A stretch of DNA of 64,000 bases, from contig JAAZMM010000004.1 in assembly GCA_012798805.1 (NCBI GenBank), positions 1 through 64,000 on the forward strand, in the 5' to 3' direction. This DNA comes from Bacteroidales bacterium (GTDB taxonomy: Bacteria > Bacteroidota > Bacteroidia > Bacteroidales > UBA932). Numbering within the stretch: the stretch's first letter is position 1; every line of letters begins with the position of its first letter. Position numbers and translations under genes: made by a program. This document shows, in pieces, positions 1 through 9,723 of the stretch. The notes under the pieces are model-generated. The model did not search any database, was not told the origin of the DNA, and saw only the letters and a list, made by a program, of their open reading frames with translations.

Positions 1-133
1 ACCCCGTATCTCGCACCCTGCAACCCGCAACCCGTACCCCGTATCTCGCACCCTGCAACCCGCAACCCGCAACACTACATACTACATACTACACACTACA
101 CACTACCCACTACCCACTACTCACTACTCTCAC
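1..133. repeat. Heptanucleotide tandem array at the purL 3' end
   Basis: Nineteen consecutive 7-base units lie in perfect phase. The first ten are of ACCCCGT / ATCTCGC / ACCCTGC / AACCCGC type, then the array changes to CATACTA, CACACTA and CCCACTA types. Positions 1-35 are duplicated at 36-70 with one mismatch, so five-unit blocks have also expanded. Read on the purL strand the units are G-rich (such as TAGTGGG). The purL stop codon (117-119) and its last four residues lie inside the array. The left edge of the window cuts the array, so its true length is unknown. Confidence 0.93.
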
Positions 134-3100
134 ACCATTTGCGGGCATTCACAAACATTTCTATCCATGGAGTTACCACATCTTTGCGGTGTCCACGAGG
201 GTAATAGGCCCAGTTCCAGGGTCGCAGACAGCGCTCAGGATGAGGCATCAATGCCAGGTGGCGTCCATCTTTGCTACAAACTCCTGCAATTGCTTCGGGA
301 GAGCCATTGGGATTGGCAGGATAGGTGTCATAGTTATATTTAAGAGCGATATTATACTCTGAAATTGGTTTGGGAAACTCAAATTTACCCTCGCCATGTG
401 CTATCCAGACTCCGAGTTTACAGCCCTGGAGGGATTTAAGCATGATGGAAGGTGATTCGGGGATAGTAACACCCACAAATCCGCTCTCAAACTTATTAGA
501 TGCATTGTGTCGTAGTTTTGGTGCTGCACTCCTATCGGAAAGCGTGATGAAACCGAGCTCTCCCATCAATTGACAGCCATTACAAACACCGAGGCTGAGG
601 GTGTCATCACGCGCATAGAAGCGCTCGATGGCCTCATTTGCCTTCTTGTTATACATCAGCGTACCGGCCCATCCTTTTGCCGAACCAAGGGTATCTGCAT
701 TAGAGAACCCTCCAACAAAGACTACCATCTGCACATCATCCAGAGTCTCTCGTCCGCTGGTTAGATCGGTAGTGTGAACATCCTTAACATCGAAGCCTGC
801 CAGATGGAGCGCCCAGGCCATCTCCCTCTCTCCATTAGAGCCTTTTTCCCTTATAATTGCTGCAATAGGTCGCTTTGCCGGTTCTTCAGGCTTCTTGCCT
901 GAAAATCCATTGGGAAAGCGATAGGTAAGAGGCTGGAGTTTATACTGTGAATATCTTTCAGCAGCTTTCTGGTCACCTGATTGCAATTTGTCGAACAAAT
1001 ATGAGGTCTTATACCAGATATCGCGCATCCTATCTATATCGATATCAAGAGTGCAAGATGAGAGTCTAAGAGTCAGTTTGCGCTTCTCCTGCCATTCTCC
1101 AATCTCGTAAAAGTTGATTCCTTTACGATTTAAGAGTGAAATGGCATTTCCTCCAACAGTCTGAATTATAACTCCCGGAGCCTCGCAGAAGAGAGCATCG
1201 GATGAGGTGAAACTCAGGTCGATGTCGAGTCCTCCCGTAGTATTCGGGAAGCAGGATTCGAGCAGGGTGGTGATCAGGCCTCCGGCTGAAATGTCATGTC
1301 CTGCAAGAATGTGTCCTTCGCTCACCAGCTCTTGTATGGCATTGAAGCATTTAGCGAAATATTCGGCGTCATCAACATCAGGAGTCTCATCGCCAAGATA
1401 ACCCAAGGTTTGCGCATAGACAGAGCCTCCCAGAGGATGGCCTTTGGTGTGTGTAAAGGGTATCCAGAGAATATCACTGTTTTTTGGAACAAGATTGGGG
1501 TGGACTGTCTTGCGAATATCTTTTGCCTCTCCTACGGTGGAAATGATCAGGGTACCGGGTGAGAGCACTTGTGTGCCGTCAGGATATTTTTGAGTCATAG
1601 AGAGTGAATCTTTCCCGGTAGGAATGTTGATACCGAGTGCTATGGCAAAGTCGGAGGCGGCGCGTACGGCATTGTAAAGTCGTTCATCTTCGCCTTCGTT
1701 TTTGCAAGGCCACATCCAGTTGGCACTCAGAGAGACACCCTTGATCCCATCATCTATCGGAGTCCACACCATATTTGTAAGTGCCTCTGCAATAGCCAGT
1801 CTGGACCCTACTGCGGAGTCTATCAGAGCTGATGCAGGTGCGTGCCCTATGGAAGTAGCAATTCCCTCATTATCATCATATCCTATAGCGGTAACTCCAA
1901 GGTTATTTAGCGGAAGCTGGATTTCGCCTGTAGTTTGTTGGCAGGCAATCAATCCGGTAACAGAACGGTCAACTTTGTTGGTAAGCCAATCTTTGCAGGC
2001 AACCGACTCAATCTGAAGTATCTTTTCTATCGAATTGAGTATTTCTTCTGCACTATAATCAGCTGGTGAGGGCACACCTTTGTAGGTATGGGTAACAGTG
2101 TCGTCTGTCATTATTGTTCCGGGTGTGGTCCCGAGCATATCTTCAATTGTAAGGTCTATCGGTACCTCGCCTGTCTGGAAATTTTTTAGGGTGAAGTTGT
2201 GTTCTCCCGTGGTTTTCCCTATTCTATAAAATGGTGCCCGCTCTCTTTCTGCTATTCTGCGAAGCTCATCCACATTTTCGCTTTTCATCACCAGTCCCAT
2301 TCGCTCCTGGGATTCGTTTCCTATAATTTCTTTTGCTGAAAGCGTAGGATCACCGATAGGGAGGCAGCTGATATCTATAGTGCCTCCGCTCTCTTCCACA
2401 AGCTCCGACAGGCAATTAAGGTGTCCGCCGGCACCGTGGTCGTGTACTGATATAATGGTGTTTTCTTCTTTTTCTGCAATAGCCCTGATAGCATTATAGA
2501 CGCATTTTTGCATCTCGGGATTTGAGCGCTGAATAGCATTGAGTTCGATTGCATCCCCAAATTCACCTGTTGCTACCGAAGAGACAGCTCCTCCTCCCAT
2601 GCCGATACGGTAATTGTCACCTCCGAGGAGAATAATTTCATCACCGGCCTCAGGAGTATCTTTAAGAGAATCTTTCCTTTTGGCGAAGCCTACACCTCCT
2701 GCAAGCATTATTACCTTATCATAGCCATAATCATTCCCATCTTCCGAGTGCTCAAAGGTATAAAGAGAACCACAGATGAGAGGCTGGCCAAACTTGTTGC
2801 CGAAGTCGGATGCACCGTTGGAGGCTTTTAGGAGGATCTCCAGTGGCGTCTGATAGAGCCACTTACGTGGAGGCTTGCATTCCCAGGTTCTCTGAGCTTC
2901 GCCTTCGAAACGGGGGTAGGATGTCATATAGACTGCGGTTCCTGCTATGGGAAATGCACCCTTGCCACCGGCAATTCTGTCTCTGATCTCACCCCCGGTG
3001 CCTGTAGCTGCTCCATTGAAGGGTTCCACTGTCGTGGGAAAATTGTGTGTTTCAGCTTTAAGCGAAATGACTGTCTCATTTTTATCTTTGATGAAAAAAT

Positions 3101-3791
3101 CGGGCTTGTCTCCGGATGCAGGATGAAAAAGATGCACCAGCGGACCCTCCACAAAGGCACAGTTGTCCTTATAAGCGGAGACAATCTTATTGGGATTTAC
3201 TCTCGATGTCTTTTTGATCAAATTAAAAAGGGATGAGGGCATCTGCTCACCATCAATAATGAATGTTCCGTTGAAAATCTTATGACGACAATGCTCTGAG
3301 TTAACCTGCGAAAAACCGAATACTTCGGAATCGGTCAGGGGTCTACCAATACGGTCGCTCAGATCCCGTAGGTAGCCAATTTCTTCATCTGAAAGTGCCA
3401 GTCCTTCTTCTATGTTATATTTTTCCAAATCGGTAATCTCTTTTACCGGTTCGAAAATGTTGTCAGATGTGAAAATTTCCTGGTCAAGCCCGTTGTAGAG
3501 GCGCTGTAGCATTTTGTCAATATCGGCATCTGGGCCTGAAACAGGAAAATACTCTTCCATCCTCACAACACCTTCAATATTCATATTCCCGGCAATCTCG
3601 GTTGCCGTGGAGCTCCATGGAGTCACCATTTCCCTTCTGGGGCCGGCAAAATAACCCTCAAGATCATCTGTGCCGAGGTATTCCGCTCCTGAGAAGAGCC
3701 AGCAGAGTGCCTGGATGTCATCATTACTAAGTTTGTTGTTGCTTTGAACGGCTATGATAGTGCCCGTATTACATTTGAAGAATGAAATCAT
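117..3791 (-). CDS. purL: Phosphoribosylformylglycinamidine synthase, large single-chain type
   Basis: The product catalyses the fourth step of de novo purine synthesis: FGAR + glutamine + ATP gives FGAM. At 1224 residues it matches the fused single-chain enzymes of Gram-negative bacteria and eukaryotes. From N to C terminus one sees the linker motif SEHCRHKIF, the catalytic segment HNFPTTVEPFNGAATG, the synthetase segment SVHDHGAGGHLNCLSELVEE, and a C-terminal class I glutamine amidotransferase domain with the Cys nucleophile in LGVCNGCQLMGELG and the His/Glu pair in PHPERCLRP. The ATG at 3789-3791 is the first good start and a -7 box lies about 27 bases upstream. The last residues (ESSE) and the stop codon are encoded by a heptanucleotide repeat array. 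It is divergent from folC across 101 bases. Confidence 0.97.
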   Translation of the reverse strand: MISFFKCNTGTIIAVQSNNKLSNDDIQALCWLFSGAEYLGTDDLEGYFAGPRREMVTPWSSTATEIAGNMNIEGVVRMEEYFPVSGPDADIDKMLQRLYNGLDQEIFTSDNIFEPVKEITDLEKYNIEEGLALSDEEIGYLRDLSDRIGRPLTDSEVFGFSQVNSEHCRHKIFNGTFIIDGEQMPSSLFNLIKKTSRVNPNKIVSAYKDNCAFVEGPLVHLFHPASGDKPDFFIKDKNETVISLKAETHNFPTTVEPFNGAATGTGGEIRDRIAGGKGAFPIAGTAVYMTSYPRFEGEAQRTWECKPPRKWLYQTPLEILLKASNGASDFGNKFGQPLICGSLYTFEHSEDGNDYGYDKVIMLAGGVGFAKRKDSLKDTPEAGDEIILLGGDNYRIGMGGGAVSSVATGEFGDAIELNAIQRSNPEMQKCVYNAIRAIAEKEENTIISVHDHGAGGHLNCLSELVEESGGTIDISCLPIGDPTLSAKEIIGNESQERMGLVMKSENVDELRRIAERERAPFYRIGKTTGEHNFTLKNFQTGEVPIDLTIEDMLGTTPGTIMTDDTVTHTYKGVPSPADYSAEEILNSIEKILQIESVACKDWLTNKVDRSVTGLIACQQTTGEIQLPLNNLGVTAIGYDDNEGIATSIGHAPASALIDSAVGSRLAIAEALTNMVWTPIDDGIKGVSLSANWMWPCKNEGEDERLYNAVRAASDFAIALGINIPTGKDSLSMTQKYPDGTQVLSPGTLIISTVGEAKDIRKTVHPNLVPKNSDILWIPFTHTKGHPLGGSVYAQTLGYLGDETPDVDDAEYFAKCFNAIQELVSEGHILAGHDISAGGLITTLLESCFPNTTGGLDIDLSFTSSDALFCEAPGVIIQTVGGNAISLLNRKGINFYEIGEWQEKRKLTLRLSSCTLDIDIDRMRDIWYKTSYLFDKLQSGDQKAAERYSQYKLQPLTYRFPNGFSGKKPEEPAKRPIAAIIREKGSNGEREMAWALHLAGFDVKDVHTTDLTSGRETLDDVQMVVFVGGFSNADTLGSAKGWAGTLMYNKKANEAIERFYARDDTLSLGVCNGCQLMGELGFITLSDRSAAPKLRHNASNKFESGFVGVTIPESPSIMLKSLQGCKLGVWIAHGEGKFEFPKPISEYNIALKYNYDTYPANPNGSPEAIAGVCSKDGRHLALMPHPERCLRPWNWAYYPRGHRKDVVTPWIEMFVNARKWCESSE

Positions 3792-3817
3792 TTCGTTAAA
3801 GATTTTTAAACATCATA

Positions 3818-3825
3818 CAAAAATA
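3818..3825 (-). promoter_or_regulatory. Putative purL -7 box
   Basis: On the minus strand this reads TATTTTTG, an exact match to the Bacteroidetes -7 consensus TAnnTTTG, 27 bases from the purL ATG. No clear TTTG -33 box is seen at the expected distance, so this rests on the -7 element and its placement. Confidence 0.45.
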
Positions 3826-3892
3826 GTGCTTTTTAAGAGATATATCAGTTTTATTCTCCAAATTTGCATCAAGGATATAAACAAGTTATCAA

Positions 3893-5233
3893 ATGAAATA
3901 TTCTGACACTGCATATGAAGAGATGCTTGAGTGGCTTTTTACCCGCTTTCCATCATACCAGCGGGTAGGCAACAGAGCTTACAAACCGGGCCTTGATACA
4001 ATGCGACAATTCATTTCCCGGCTGGAAGATCCCCAGTCGGGCTATAATGTAATCCATGTTGCAGGAACAAATGGCAAAGGTTCCGTTTCTCATATGACAG
4101 CTTCCGCTCTGGCATGCTGTAACATAAAAGTGGGTCTCTATACATCGCCTCACCTTTTGGATTTTCGTGAAAGGATGAAAATTATAGAGACAGGAGCTTC
4201 AGGAGCTTCCTATGAGATGATTTCAAAAGAAGAGGTGTTTGCTTTTATTGAGAGTAGCCAAGACTTTATTGAGAATCACAATCCCTCATTCTTTGAGATC
4301 ACGACTGCCATGGCTCTCGACTGGTTTCGTAGTCGTGATGTGGACATGGCAGTAATAGAATGTGGTCTTGGTGGTCGTCTCGACTCCACAAATGTAGTTA
4401 ATCCGGTACTTTCGGTAATTACCAATATTGGACTGGAACATTGCGAATATCTTGGTCATACCATCGAAGAAATTGCCCGTGAGAAAGCAGGTATCATTAA
4501 ATCGGGGATCCCTGCACTTGTGGGAGAAAGCAAATCAGAAACACGTGTGATATTTGAGCGAGTGGCATATGAAGTGGGAGCTTCGGAACTTCTTTTTGCT
4601 GAAGAAGTCCCTCAATTTTTACGACTTTCACCAGATGAAATCGATCTCAAGGGAGATTGTCAGCAACTCAACCTCAGGACAGTTTCGGCTATTTTGTCAT
4701 TGATTGAGAGTAGAGGATTGCTGAATATACCTGAGTTCGGACTCGATGTTGAGAGATTGAGAAAAGGAGTCTCAAATGCTGCTAAATTTACCGGTTTGCG
4801 CGGTAGATGGGAGATACTACGGGAGTCGGAAACCAATGGGGGTATCCCGGGAAAGGCCCCGATTGTGTGTGATACGGCTCACAATGCTCACGCTATGCGT
4901 TGGGTCCGTGAACAGATAGATAAGATTTCTTGTGATTATGACAATATCTTTTTTATATTTGGTGTCGTCGCAGATAAGGATGTGGAGAGTATTATCACAT
5001 ATCTGCCAAGGGATGTTCACTTTATACTGACCAATTGCAGGGGAGAGAGGGCACTGCCAGCGGTGGACCTTGCCAACCTTCTTTCGGATCATGGTATTAA
5101 CGGGCGTATAACTACTTCCGTCAAGCAGGCGCTGGAGATGGCCGATTCGCTGGCGGGGAAAGATGATCTGATATTTATCTGCGGCAGCAATTTTATCATT
5201 GCCGAAGTACTGGAGTTGGTGTGTAGTATGTAG
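3893..5233 (+). CDS. folC: Bifunctional folylpolyglutamate/dihydrofolate synthase
   Basis: Mur-ligase-superfamily enzyme of 446 residues that adds glutamate to dihydropteroate and to folates using ATP. It shows the P-loop HVAGTNGKGSVSHM near residue 60, the family motif ECGLGGRLDSTNV, the segment ITNIGLEHCEYLG followed by EKAGIIK (carbamylated-Lys region), and a C-terminal ligand-binding domain with CDTAHNAHAM. The start ATG is the first in frame after the divergent purL promoter region. The C terminus (LVCSM) and the stop codon come from the first TAGTATG units of the following heptad array, so the natural end of the protein has been overwritten or extended by the repeat. Confidence 0.96.
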   Translation: MKYSDTAYEEMLEWLFTRFPSYQRVGNRAYKPGLDTMRQFISRLEDPQSGYNVIHVAGTNGKGSVSHMTASALACCNIKVGLYTSPHLLDFRERMKIIETGASGASYEMISKEEVFAFIESSQDFIENHNPSFFEITTAMALDWFRSRDVDMAVIECGLGGRLDSTNVVNPVLSVITNIGLEHCEYLGHTIEEIAREKAGIIKSGIPALVGESKSETRVIFERVAYEVGASELLFAEEVPQFLRLSPDEIDLKGDCQQLNLRTVSAILSLIESRGLLNIPEFGLDVERLRKGVSNAAKFTGLRGRWEILRESETNGGIPGKAPIVCDTAHNAHAMRWVREQIDKISCDYDNIFFIFGVVADKDVESIITYLPRDVHFILTNCRGERALPAVDLANLLSDHGINGRITTSVKQALEMADSLAGKDDLIFICGSNFIIAEVLELVCSM

Positions 5234-5321
5234 TATGTAGTGTGTGGTGTGTAGTGGGGAGTGGGGAGTGGGGAGTGGGGAGTAGGCGGGTTTCGAGTTA
5301 TGAGTAGGTAGTTATGAGTTA
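5217..5321. repeat. Heptanucleotide tandem array at the folC 3' end
   Basis: About fifteen 7-base units. TAGTATG (twice) passes through TAGTGTG, TGGTGTG and TAGTGGG to GAGTGGG (three in a row) and GAGTAGG, then after a one-base phase slip to CGAGTTA, TGAGTAG, GTAGTTA and TGAGTTA. The folC stop TAG (5231-5233) opens the second unit. Local runs of identical units next to drifted ones suggest repeated slippage. No hairpin is visible. The remaining 62 bases before the next start codon are AT-rich with no clear signal. Confidence 0.92.
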
Positions 5322-5383
5322 TTTTGTAAGAGGTGCGGGAGTATTTTTTTTGTAGTAAGTGTAATTAAATAATATATGTAATA

Positions 5384-6487
5384 ATGAGAAAATTAGGTTT
5401 CATATCCATAGTACTGTTCTCTTTTGTGGCACTTTCCATTTCAGGATGTGCTGAGGAGAGTGTAGAGAAAAGGGTTGCACGTCTGCACAAAAAGATGTAT
5501 ACTATCGATACTCACAACGATTTTTCGATGTGGCTTGCACATCCGGATGGTGATTTCGGTGTCAAAGGAGGACAGGTCTCATTTCAGCAGATGCATGAGG
5601 GAGGTCTGGATGCTGCTTTTTTTGCTGCTTATCAAGATCAGGGGCCAATAGACCCGGAGTTCCATCGCTATGCGCGTGAATATGCCGATACCTTGATATT
5701 ATGCTTGAAACAGTATGCCGAGCAGAATAGTGAATATGGTGCTATCGCCACCTCCATAGAGGAAATGAAGGCGCTCAAGAAGAGGGGTAAGGTGGCTCTT
5801 TTCCTATCAATAGAGAATGCCTGCTGTATAGGTGATTCCCTCCCGCTCGTTCAATATTACTATGACCAGGGGGTTAGGATGATAGGACTTACCCACAATG
5901 GCAATAATGCCATAGCCGATGCCGGTACTACCAAAGTTAAACTGCACGGAGGACTTTCAGATTTTGGAAAAGAGGCTATTGCAGAGATGAATCGTCTTGG
6001 TATTGTGGTCGATCTTTCACATGCTTCGAGAGATGCAACACTACAGGCAGCAGTAGTAAGTAAAACTCCCATTATTGCGAGCCACTCCTGTGTTTTCGCT
6101 GTGCGAGAACTCTCACGCAATCTCATAGATGAAGAGATTATCGCGATTGCCGAAAATGGCGGAGTAGTGCATCTGGCTCTGGATGCCTGGTTGCTCCGTT
6201 ATGGTCCCGATTACAGTGCCGCTTCGCTTGATGATTTTATGAAACATCTGCATTATATCATCGATCTGGTTGGAATCGATCATGTGGGTGTCGGCAGCGA
6301 CTTTGACGGCGGAGGAGGAGTTATCGGATGTAAGGACATGAGTGAATATCACAATCTTACGAAACGACTTATAGAAGAGGGCTTCTCCGATGAGGAGATA
6401 ACAAAAATATGGGGCGGCAATTTTCTCCGTGTTTTTGAAGAGGTAGAACGCTACGCTAAAGACAGCGTTGATAGTTATGAGTTCTGA
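5384..6487 (+). CDS. Membrane dipeptidase (M19 family) lipoprotein
   Basis: Zinc dipeptidase of the renal dipeptidase family, 367 residues. A hydrophobic signal segment ends in the lipobox SISGC, so it is probably lipid-anchored in the envelope facing the periplasm or cell surface. Metal and active-site signatures are present in order: TIDTHND (HxD), SIEN (bridging Glu), DLSH, SHS and GVGSDFDG. It would release amino acids from dipeptides, including D-residue or cysteinyl dipeptides in this family. With the C69 dipeptidase at 20.5 kb it suggests peptide use. The last residues (SYEF) and stop TGA are written in heptad repeat sequence shared with the convergent atoE gene. Confidence 0.93.
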   Translation: MRKLGFISIVLFSFVALSISGCAEESVEKRVARLHKKMYTIDTHNDFSMWLAHPDGDFGVKGGQVSFQQMHEGGLDAAFFAAYQDQGPIDPEFHRYAREYADTLILCLKQYAEQNSEYGAIATSIEEMKALKKRGKVALFLSIENACCIGDSLPLVQYYYDQGVRMIGLTHNGNNAIADAGTTKVKLHGGLSDFGKEAIAEMNRLGIVVDLSHASRDATLQAAVVSKTPIIASHSCVFAVRELSRNLIDEEIIAIAENGGVVHLALDAWLLRYGPDYSAASLDDFMKHLHYIIDLVGIDHVGVGSDFDGGGGVIGCKDMSEYHNLTKRLIEEGFSDEEITKIWGGNFLRVFEEVERYAKDSVDSYEF

Positions 6488-6533
6488 ATAAGGAGTTATG
6501 ATTTCTGAGCTCCGAGTTGTGAGTTCGGAGTCA
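6471..6533. repeat. Heptanucleotide array shared by two convergent gene ends
   Basis: Nine in-phase 7-base units: ATAGTTA, TGAGTTC, TGAATAA, GGAGTTA, TGATTTC, TGAGCTC, CGAGTTG, TGAGTTC, GGAGTCA. The first two units and the stop TGA (6485-6487) belong to the dipeptidase reading frame. The minus-strand stop of atoE (6531-6533) is at the other edge. The whole gap between the two convergent genes is thus made of this repeat. Confidence 0.9.
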
Positions 6534-7883
6534 GAGTCCCCAGATCAGAAAACCAAGACATATAATTATGCCGGTGACTAAGAGATTTATCAGGCAGTAG
6601 CCCATAATATCCCTTGCTCCGAGTTTGGCTATTGCAAGTGCAGGAATAGCCCAGAAAGGTTGTATCAGATTTGTCCAGGCATCACCCCAGGCGATAGCCA
6701 TTCCGGTAATAGCAGGTGAGACTCCCAAAGCGGCTCCGGCAGGCATCATTATAGGACCCTGAACAGCCCACTGTCCTCCGCCCGATGGTACGAATATATT
6801 TACAAGACCTGCGCTGAGGAATGTAAGAAGTGGGAATGTATGTTCGTTGGAAATGCTGACGCAAAGATTGCTGATTTCGCCTGCAAGTGAAACGCCTTCG
6901 GCAGAGGTGCCTGTCATTATGCCCATAATGCCGGCATAAAAAGGGAACTGGAGAAGGATGCCGGCACTGCTTGAAGCCGCTTTATTAAGTGATTTTACAT
7001 AGGCTATGGGGGTCTTGTGAAAGACTATTCCAAGAAACAGGAAGATCATTATCACGGAGTTTAAGTCCAACGATTCGCCACGTACAAATAGCTTCATTAC
7101 CAGGAAAGCAAATCCCATTAAGGAGATAATAAGGGATATCAACATACTGTTTTCGGCTTTCTCAGCCGGAGTCGAAGGCTTAAAAGAATTTTCATCTTCT
7201 TCTTCCTCAAGAAGTTTCGGGTCCACCTCGACTACCTCTTTACCTTTGGGATGCATAAGGGAATTAACCACTACAAGTGCTATGGTTACCACTATGGAAA
7301 TTCCTAAATTGTAAAGCGAAAGAATAGTGTTGCTAATAGCAATAGGCTCTGTTACCACACCCATCGTAACTGTAGTGAGTGCATCACCGGGAGTAGCGAG
7401 TGCGAGAGGTATGGAGCCGGATATACCACCGTGCCAAACCACAAATCCGCTATAGGCGGAGGCAATCAGCAGACGATAATCGACACCGCGCATGTTTCGT
7501 GCGATAGACTTGGCGAAAATTACCCCTATTATGAGACCGAAGCCCCAGTTTATCCAGCAGGCAAGTGCTGATACGAGAGAAACAAGTGCAATCGCTCCAA
7601 CCGGCTTTTTGGGCATCGAGGCCAGTTTATTGAGTCCCTTTTTGATAGCGGGTGCATCAGCTAAAGTGGAACCACATACTAGTACAAGTGCCATTTGCAT
7701 CGAGAAGGCGAGTAATCCCCACACGCCATTGCCCCAGTTTGTCAAAACCTCCAGCGGAGTCTGTCTGCATACAGGCATAGCCACTATGAATGCAATAAAA
7801 GTGAGTAGTAGTGCAAAAATAAAGGGCTCAGGCAGATATTTTTGTACTATTCGCACACTGGCGTTTACCATTTTTCTAAACAT
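6531..7883 (-). CDS. atoE: Short-chain fatty acid transporter (AtoE family)
   Basis: Polytopic inner-membrane protein of 450 residues with about twelve hydrophobic segments. Family hallmarks are PEPFIFALLLT near the N terminus, WHGGISGSIPL in the middle, and the strongly conserved NIFVPSGGGQWAVQGP near residue 375. AtoE-like carriers move butyrate or other short-chain acids, which fits a fermenting anaerobe that exports or recaptures these products. I start at ATG 7881-7883 (MFRKMVNAS), since the six-codon extension would begin with TTG. A TAnnTTTG box lies 27 bases upstream. The C-terminal stop lies at the edge of a heptad repeat array. Confidence 0.9.
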   Translation of the reverse strand: MFRKMVNASVRIVQKYLPEPFIFALLLTFIAFIVAMPVCRQTPLEVLTNWGNGVWGLLAFSMQMALVLVCGSTLADAPAIKKGLNKLASMPKKPVGAIALVSLVSALACWINWGFGLIIGVIFAKSIARNMRGVDYRLLIASAYSGFVVWHGGISGSIPLALATPGDALTTVTMGVVTEPIAISNTILSLYNLGISIVVTIALVVVNSLMHPKGKEVVEVDPKLLEEEEDENSFKPSTPAEKAENSMLISLIISLMGFAFLVMKLFVRGESLDLNSVIMIFLFLGIVFHKTPIAYVKSLNKAASSSAGILLQFPFYAGIMGIMTGTSAEGVSLAGEISNLCVSISNEHTFPLLTFLSAGLVNIFVPSGGGQWAVQGPIMMPAGAALGVSPAITGMAIAWGDAWTNLIQPFWAIPALAIAKLGARDIMGYCLINLLVTGIIICLGFLIWGL

Positions 7884-7909
7884 AACATCAGCTTTTGACA
7901 ATTAATTTT

Positions 7910-7917
7910 CAAAGTTA
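7910..7917 (-). promoter_or_regulatory. Putative atoE -7 box
   Basis: The minus strand reads TAACTTTG, an exact TAnnTTTG, 27 bases before the atoE ATG. It lies 12 bases from the oppositely directed sulP box, so the two promoters face away from each other within one short region. No clear -33 box. Confidence 0.45.
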
Positions 7918-7929
7918 ACCAGAATTAGA

Positions 7930-7937
7930 TATTTTTG
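7930..7937 (+). promoter_or_regulatory. Putative sulP -7 box
   Basis: TATTTTTG matches the Bacteroidetes -7 consensus, 44 bases upstream of the sulP ATG. A TTTTC, one mismatch from a TTTG-like -33 element, sits 19 bases upstream and overlaps the divergent atoE box. Confidence 0.45.
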
Positions 7938-7981
7938 CACACGAATTCCAAAAGATAATCGGACTATTTAGCAATTTTTAA

Positions 7982-9709
7982 ATGAAGACCAGACTCTCAC
8001 AGATTTTTCGCCCAAAATTTTTTGAGCTCTTTAAGAAGGGTAATTACAACAAAGAGACCTTCATCCAGGATTTTATTGCAGGTATAATAGTAGGCATTGT
8101 TGCTTTGCCACTGGCAATTGCTTTTGGTATTGCTTCAGGCGTTACTCCTCAGCAGGGTTTGATTACCGCTGTCGTGGCAGGTTTTCTTACATCGCTGCTC
8201 GGTGGCTCCGATTTTCTGATTGGAGGCCCTACAGGTGCATTTATTGTGATTGTGGCAGGTATTGTAGGAGAGTTTGGTATGCAGGGCCTTATCATTTCCA
8301 CTATTCTGGCAGGTATTATGCTCGTACTAATGGGCGTTTTTAAACTCGGTACCCTGATAAAATTCATTCCTTATCCCATCGTGATAGGTTTCACTTCAGG
8401 TATTGCAGTGACCATCTTTTCTACTCAGATTAAAGACTTTTTCGGATTGACGATAGCGGAAGTGCCTTCCAGTTTTCTTGCCAAATGGGGTTGCTATTTC
8501 TCAAATCTGGGTTCTATTTCCATAGCGGAAACCTTGATGTCGCTCTTCTGTCTTGCAATAATCATTTTCTGGCCCCGAGTGACCAAGAAAGTGCCCGGCT
8601 CATTGATTGCAATTATTGTTGGAACATTTATCTCGCTTATCCTTTCCCGATTTGCGGGACTGGAATTTGCTACGATAGGCAGCAAGTTTCCCGAACTCGC
8701 GGGCGGGATAGCCATACCCAAACCCGTAGCCCCGACAATTACTCTTGATACCGCTGTCAAGCTCTTTCAACCTGCATTTACCATTGCGTTTCTCTGTGCT
8801 ATCGAATCGCTGCTTGCCGCGATGGTTGCAGATGGTGCGACAGGCAAACGACATCGCTCCAATACAGAGCTAATAGGACAAGGTATAACAAACATCATAA
8901 CTCCGCTATTTGGTGGTATTCCGGCAACCGGAGCACTTGCACGTACGATGACCAACATCAATAACGGCGGCAAGACCCCCGTTGCAGGTATTATTCACTC
9001 CATTGTTCTGTTGCTGATTTTCCTCTTCCTAATGCCCTATGCAGTCTATATTCCGCTCTCTTGTCTTGCAGCAATACTCGTTATGGTGGCCTACAATATG
9101 AGTGAGTGGAGAACTTTCAAATATTTGCTAAAAGGGGATAGGGCTGATATCATAGTATTGCTGATTACATTTTTCTTGACCGTGCTTGTCGATTTGACAG
9201 TTGCTATAGAGGTAGGCTTGTTGATGGCTATTATCCTCTTTGTTAAACGTGTTTCCGAGACCTCCTCGATTACCGTCCTTGAGAGCGATTATCTCGCTGC
9301 AACAGAAAATGAGGAAAAAGCCGTACTGGAGAGTGTTGAACAGCTGAATGTGCCTGATGGAGTTGAGATTTTTGAAATAGACGGACCATTCTTCTTCGGC
9401 CTTGCCAATAAGTTGGACGAACTCGACCGACAAACCAGACAACAGATTGTCAAGGTACGTATTATACGTATGCGCAAGGTGCCTTTCATTGACTCTACAG
9501 GCATTAATAACCTTCGTAGTTTATACTTGCGTTCAAAGAAGTCCGGTATTCAGGTCATTCTCTCCGGCGTGCAGGATGACGTCTATGATACAATAGAAAA
9601 ATTTGGCCTGCTCCATGAGATAGGCCAGGAGCATGTCTTCACCCACATCATCCCGGCTTTGGCAAAAGCTACCGAAATGGTGAGTGTAACTGAAACTGAG
9701 CAAGAGTAG
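7982..9709 (+). CDS. SulP-family anion permease with STAS domain
   Basis: 575-residue SLC26/SulP transporter. The N-terminal membrane domain begins with IAGIIVGIVALPLAIAFG, the SulP signature, and has about 12-14 hydrophobic helices to residue 430. A cytoplasmic STAS domain follows (about 455-560) with the anti-sigma-antagonist-like motif VPFIDSTGINNL. Family substrates include sulfate, bicarbonate and C4-dicarboxylates; the sequence does not settle which. Its 3' end is only 14 bases from the convergent cysteate-synthase homologue, so an oxyanion-sulfur substrate is an attractive but unproven idea. Confidence 0.9.
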   Translation: MKTRLSQIFRPKFFELFKKGNYNKETFIQDFIAGIIVGIVALPLAIAFGIASGVTPQQGLITAVVAGFLTSLLGGSDFLIGGPTGAFIVIVAGIVGEFGMQGLIISTILAGIMLVLMGVFKLGTLIKFIPYPIVIGFTSGIAVTIFSTQIKDFFGLTIAEVPSSFLAKWGCYFSNLGSISIAETLMSLFCLAIIIFWPRVTKKVPGSLIAIIVGTFISLILSRFAGLEFATIGSKFPELAGGIAIPKPVAPTITLDTAVKLFQPAFTIAFLCAIESLLAAMVADGATGKRHRSNTELIGQGITNIITPLFGGIPATGALARTMTNINNGGKTPVAGIIHSIVLLLIFLFLMPYAVYIPLSCLAAILVMVAYNMSEWRTFKYLLKGDRADIIVLLITFFLTVLVDLTVAIEVGLLMAIILFVKRVSETSSITVLESDYLAATENEEKAVLESVEQLNVPDGVEIFEIDGPFFFGLANKLDELDRQTRQQIVKVRIIRMRKVPFIDSTGINNLRSLYLRSKKSGIQVILSGVQDDVYDTIEKFGLLHEIGQEHVFTHIIPALAKATEMVSVTETEQE

Positions 9710-9723
9710 CCCTATTTCGGGGA

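Noticed and set aside
1-133. CRISPR array
   Set aside because: The repeat unit is 7 bases without spacers; it is a simple tandem array.
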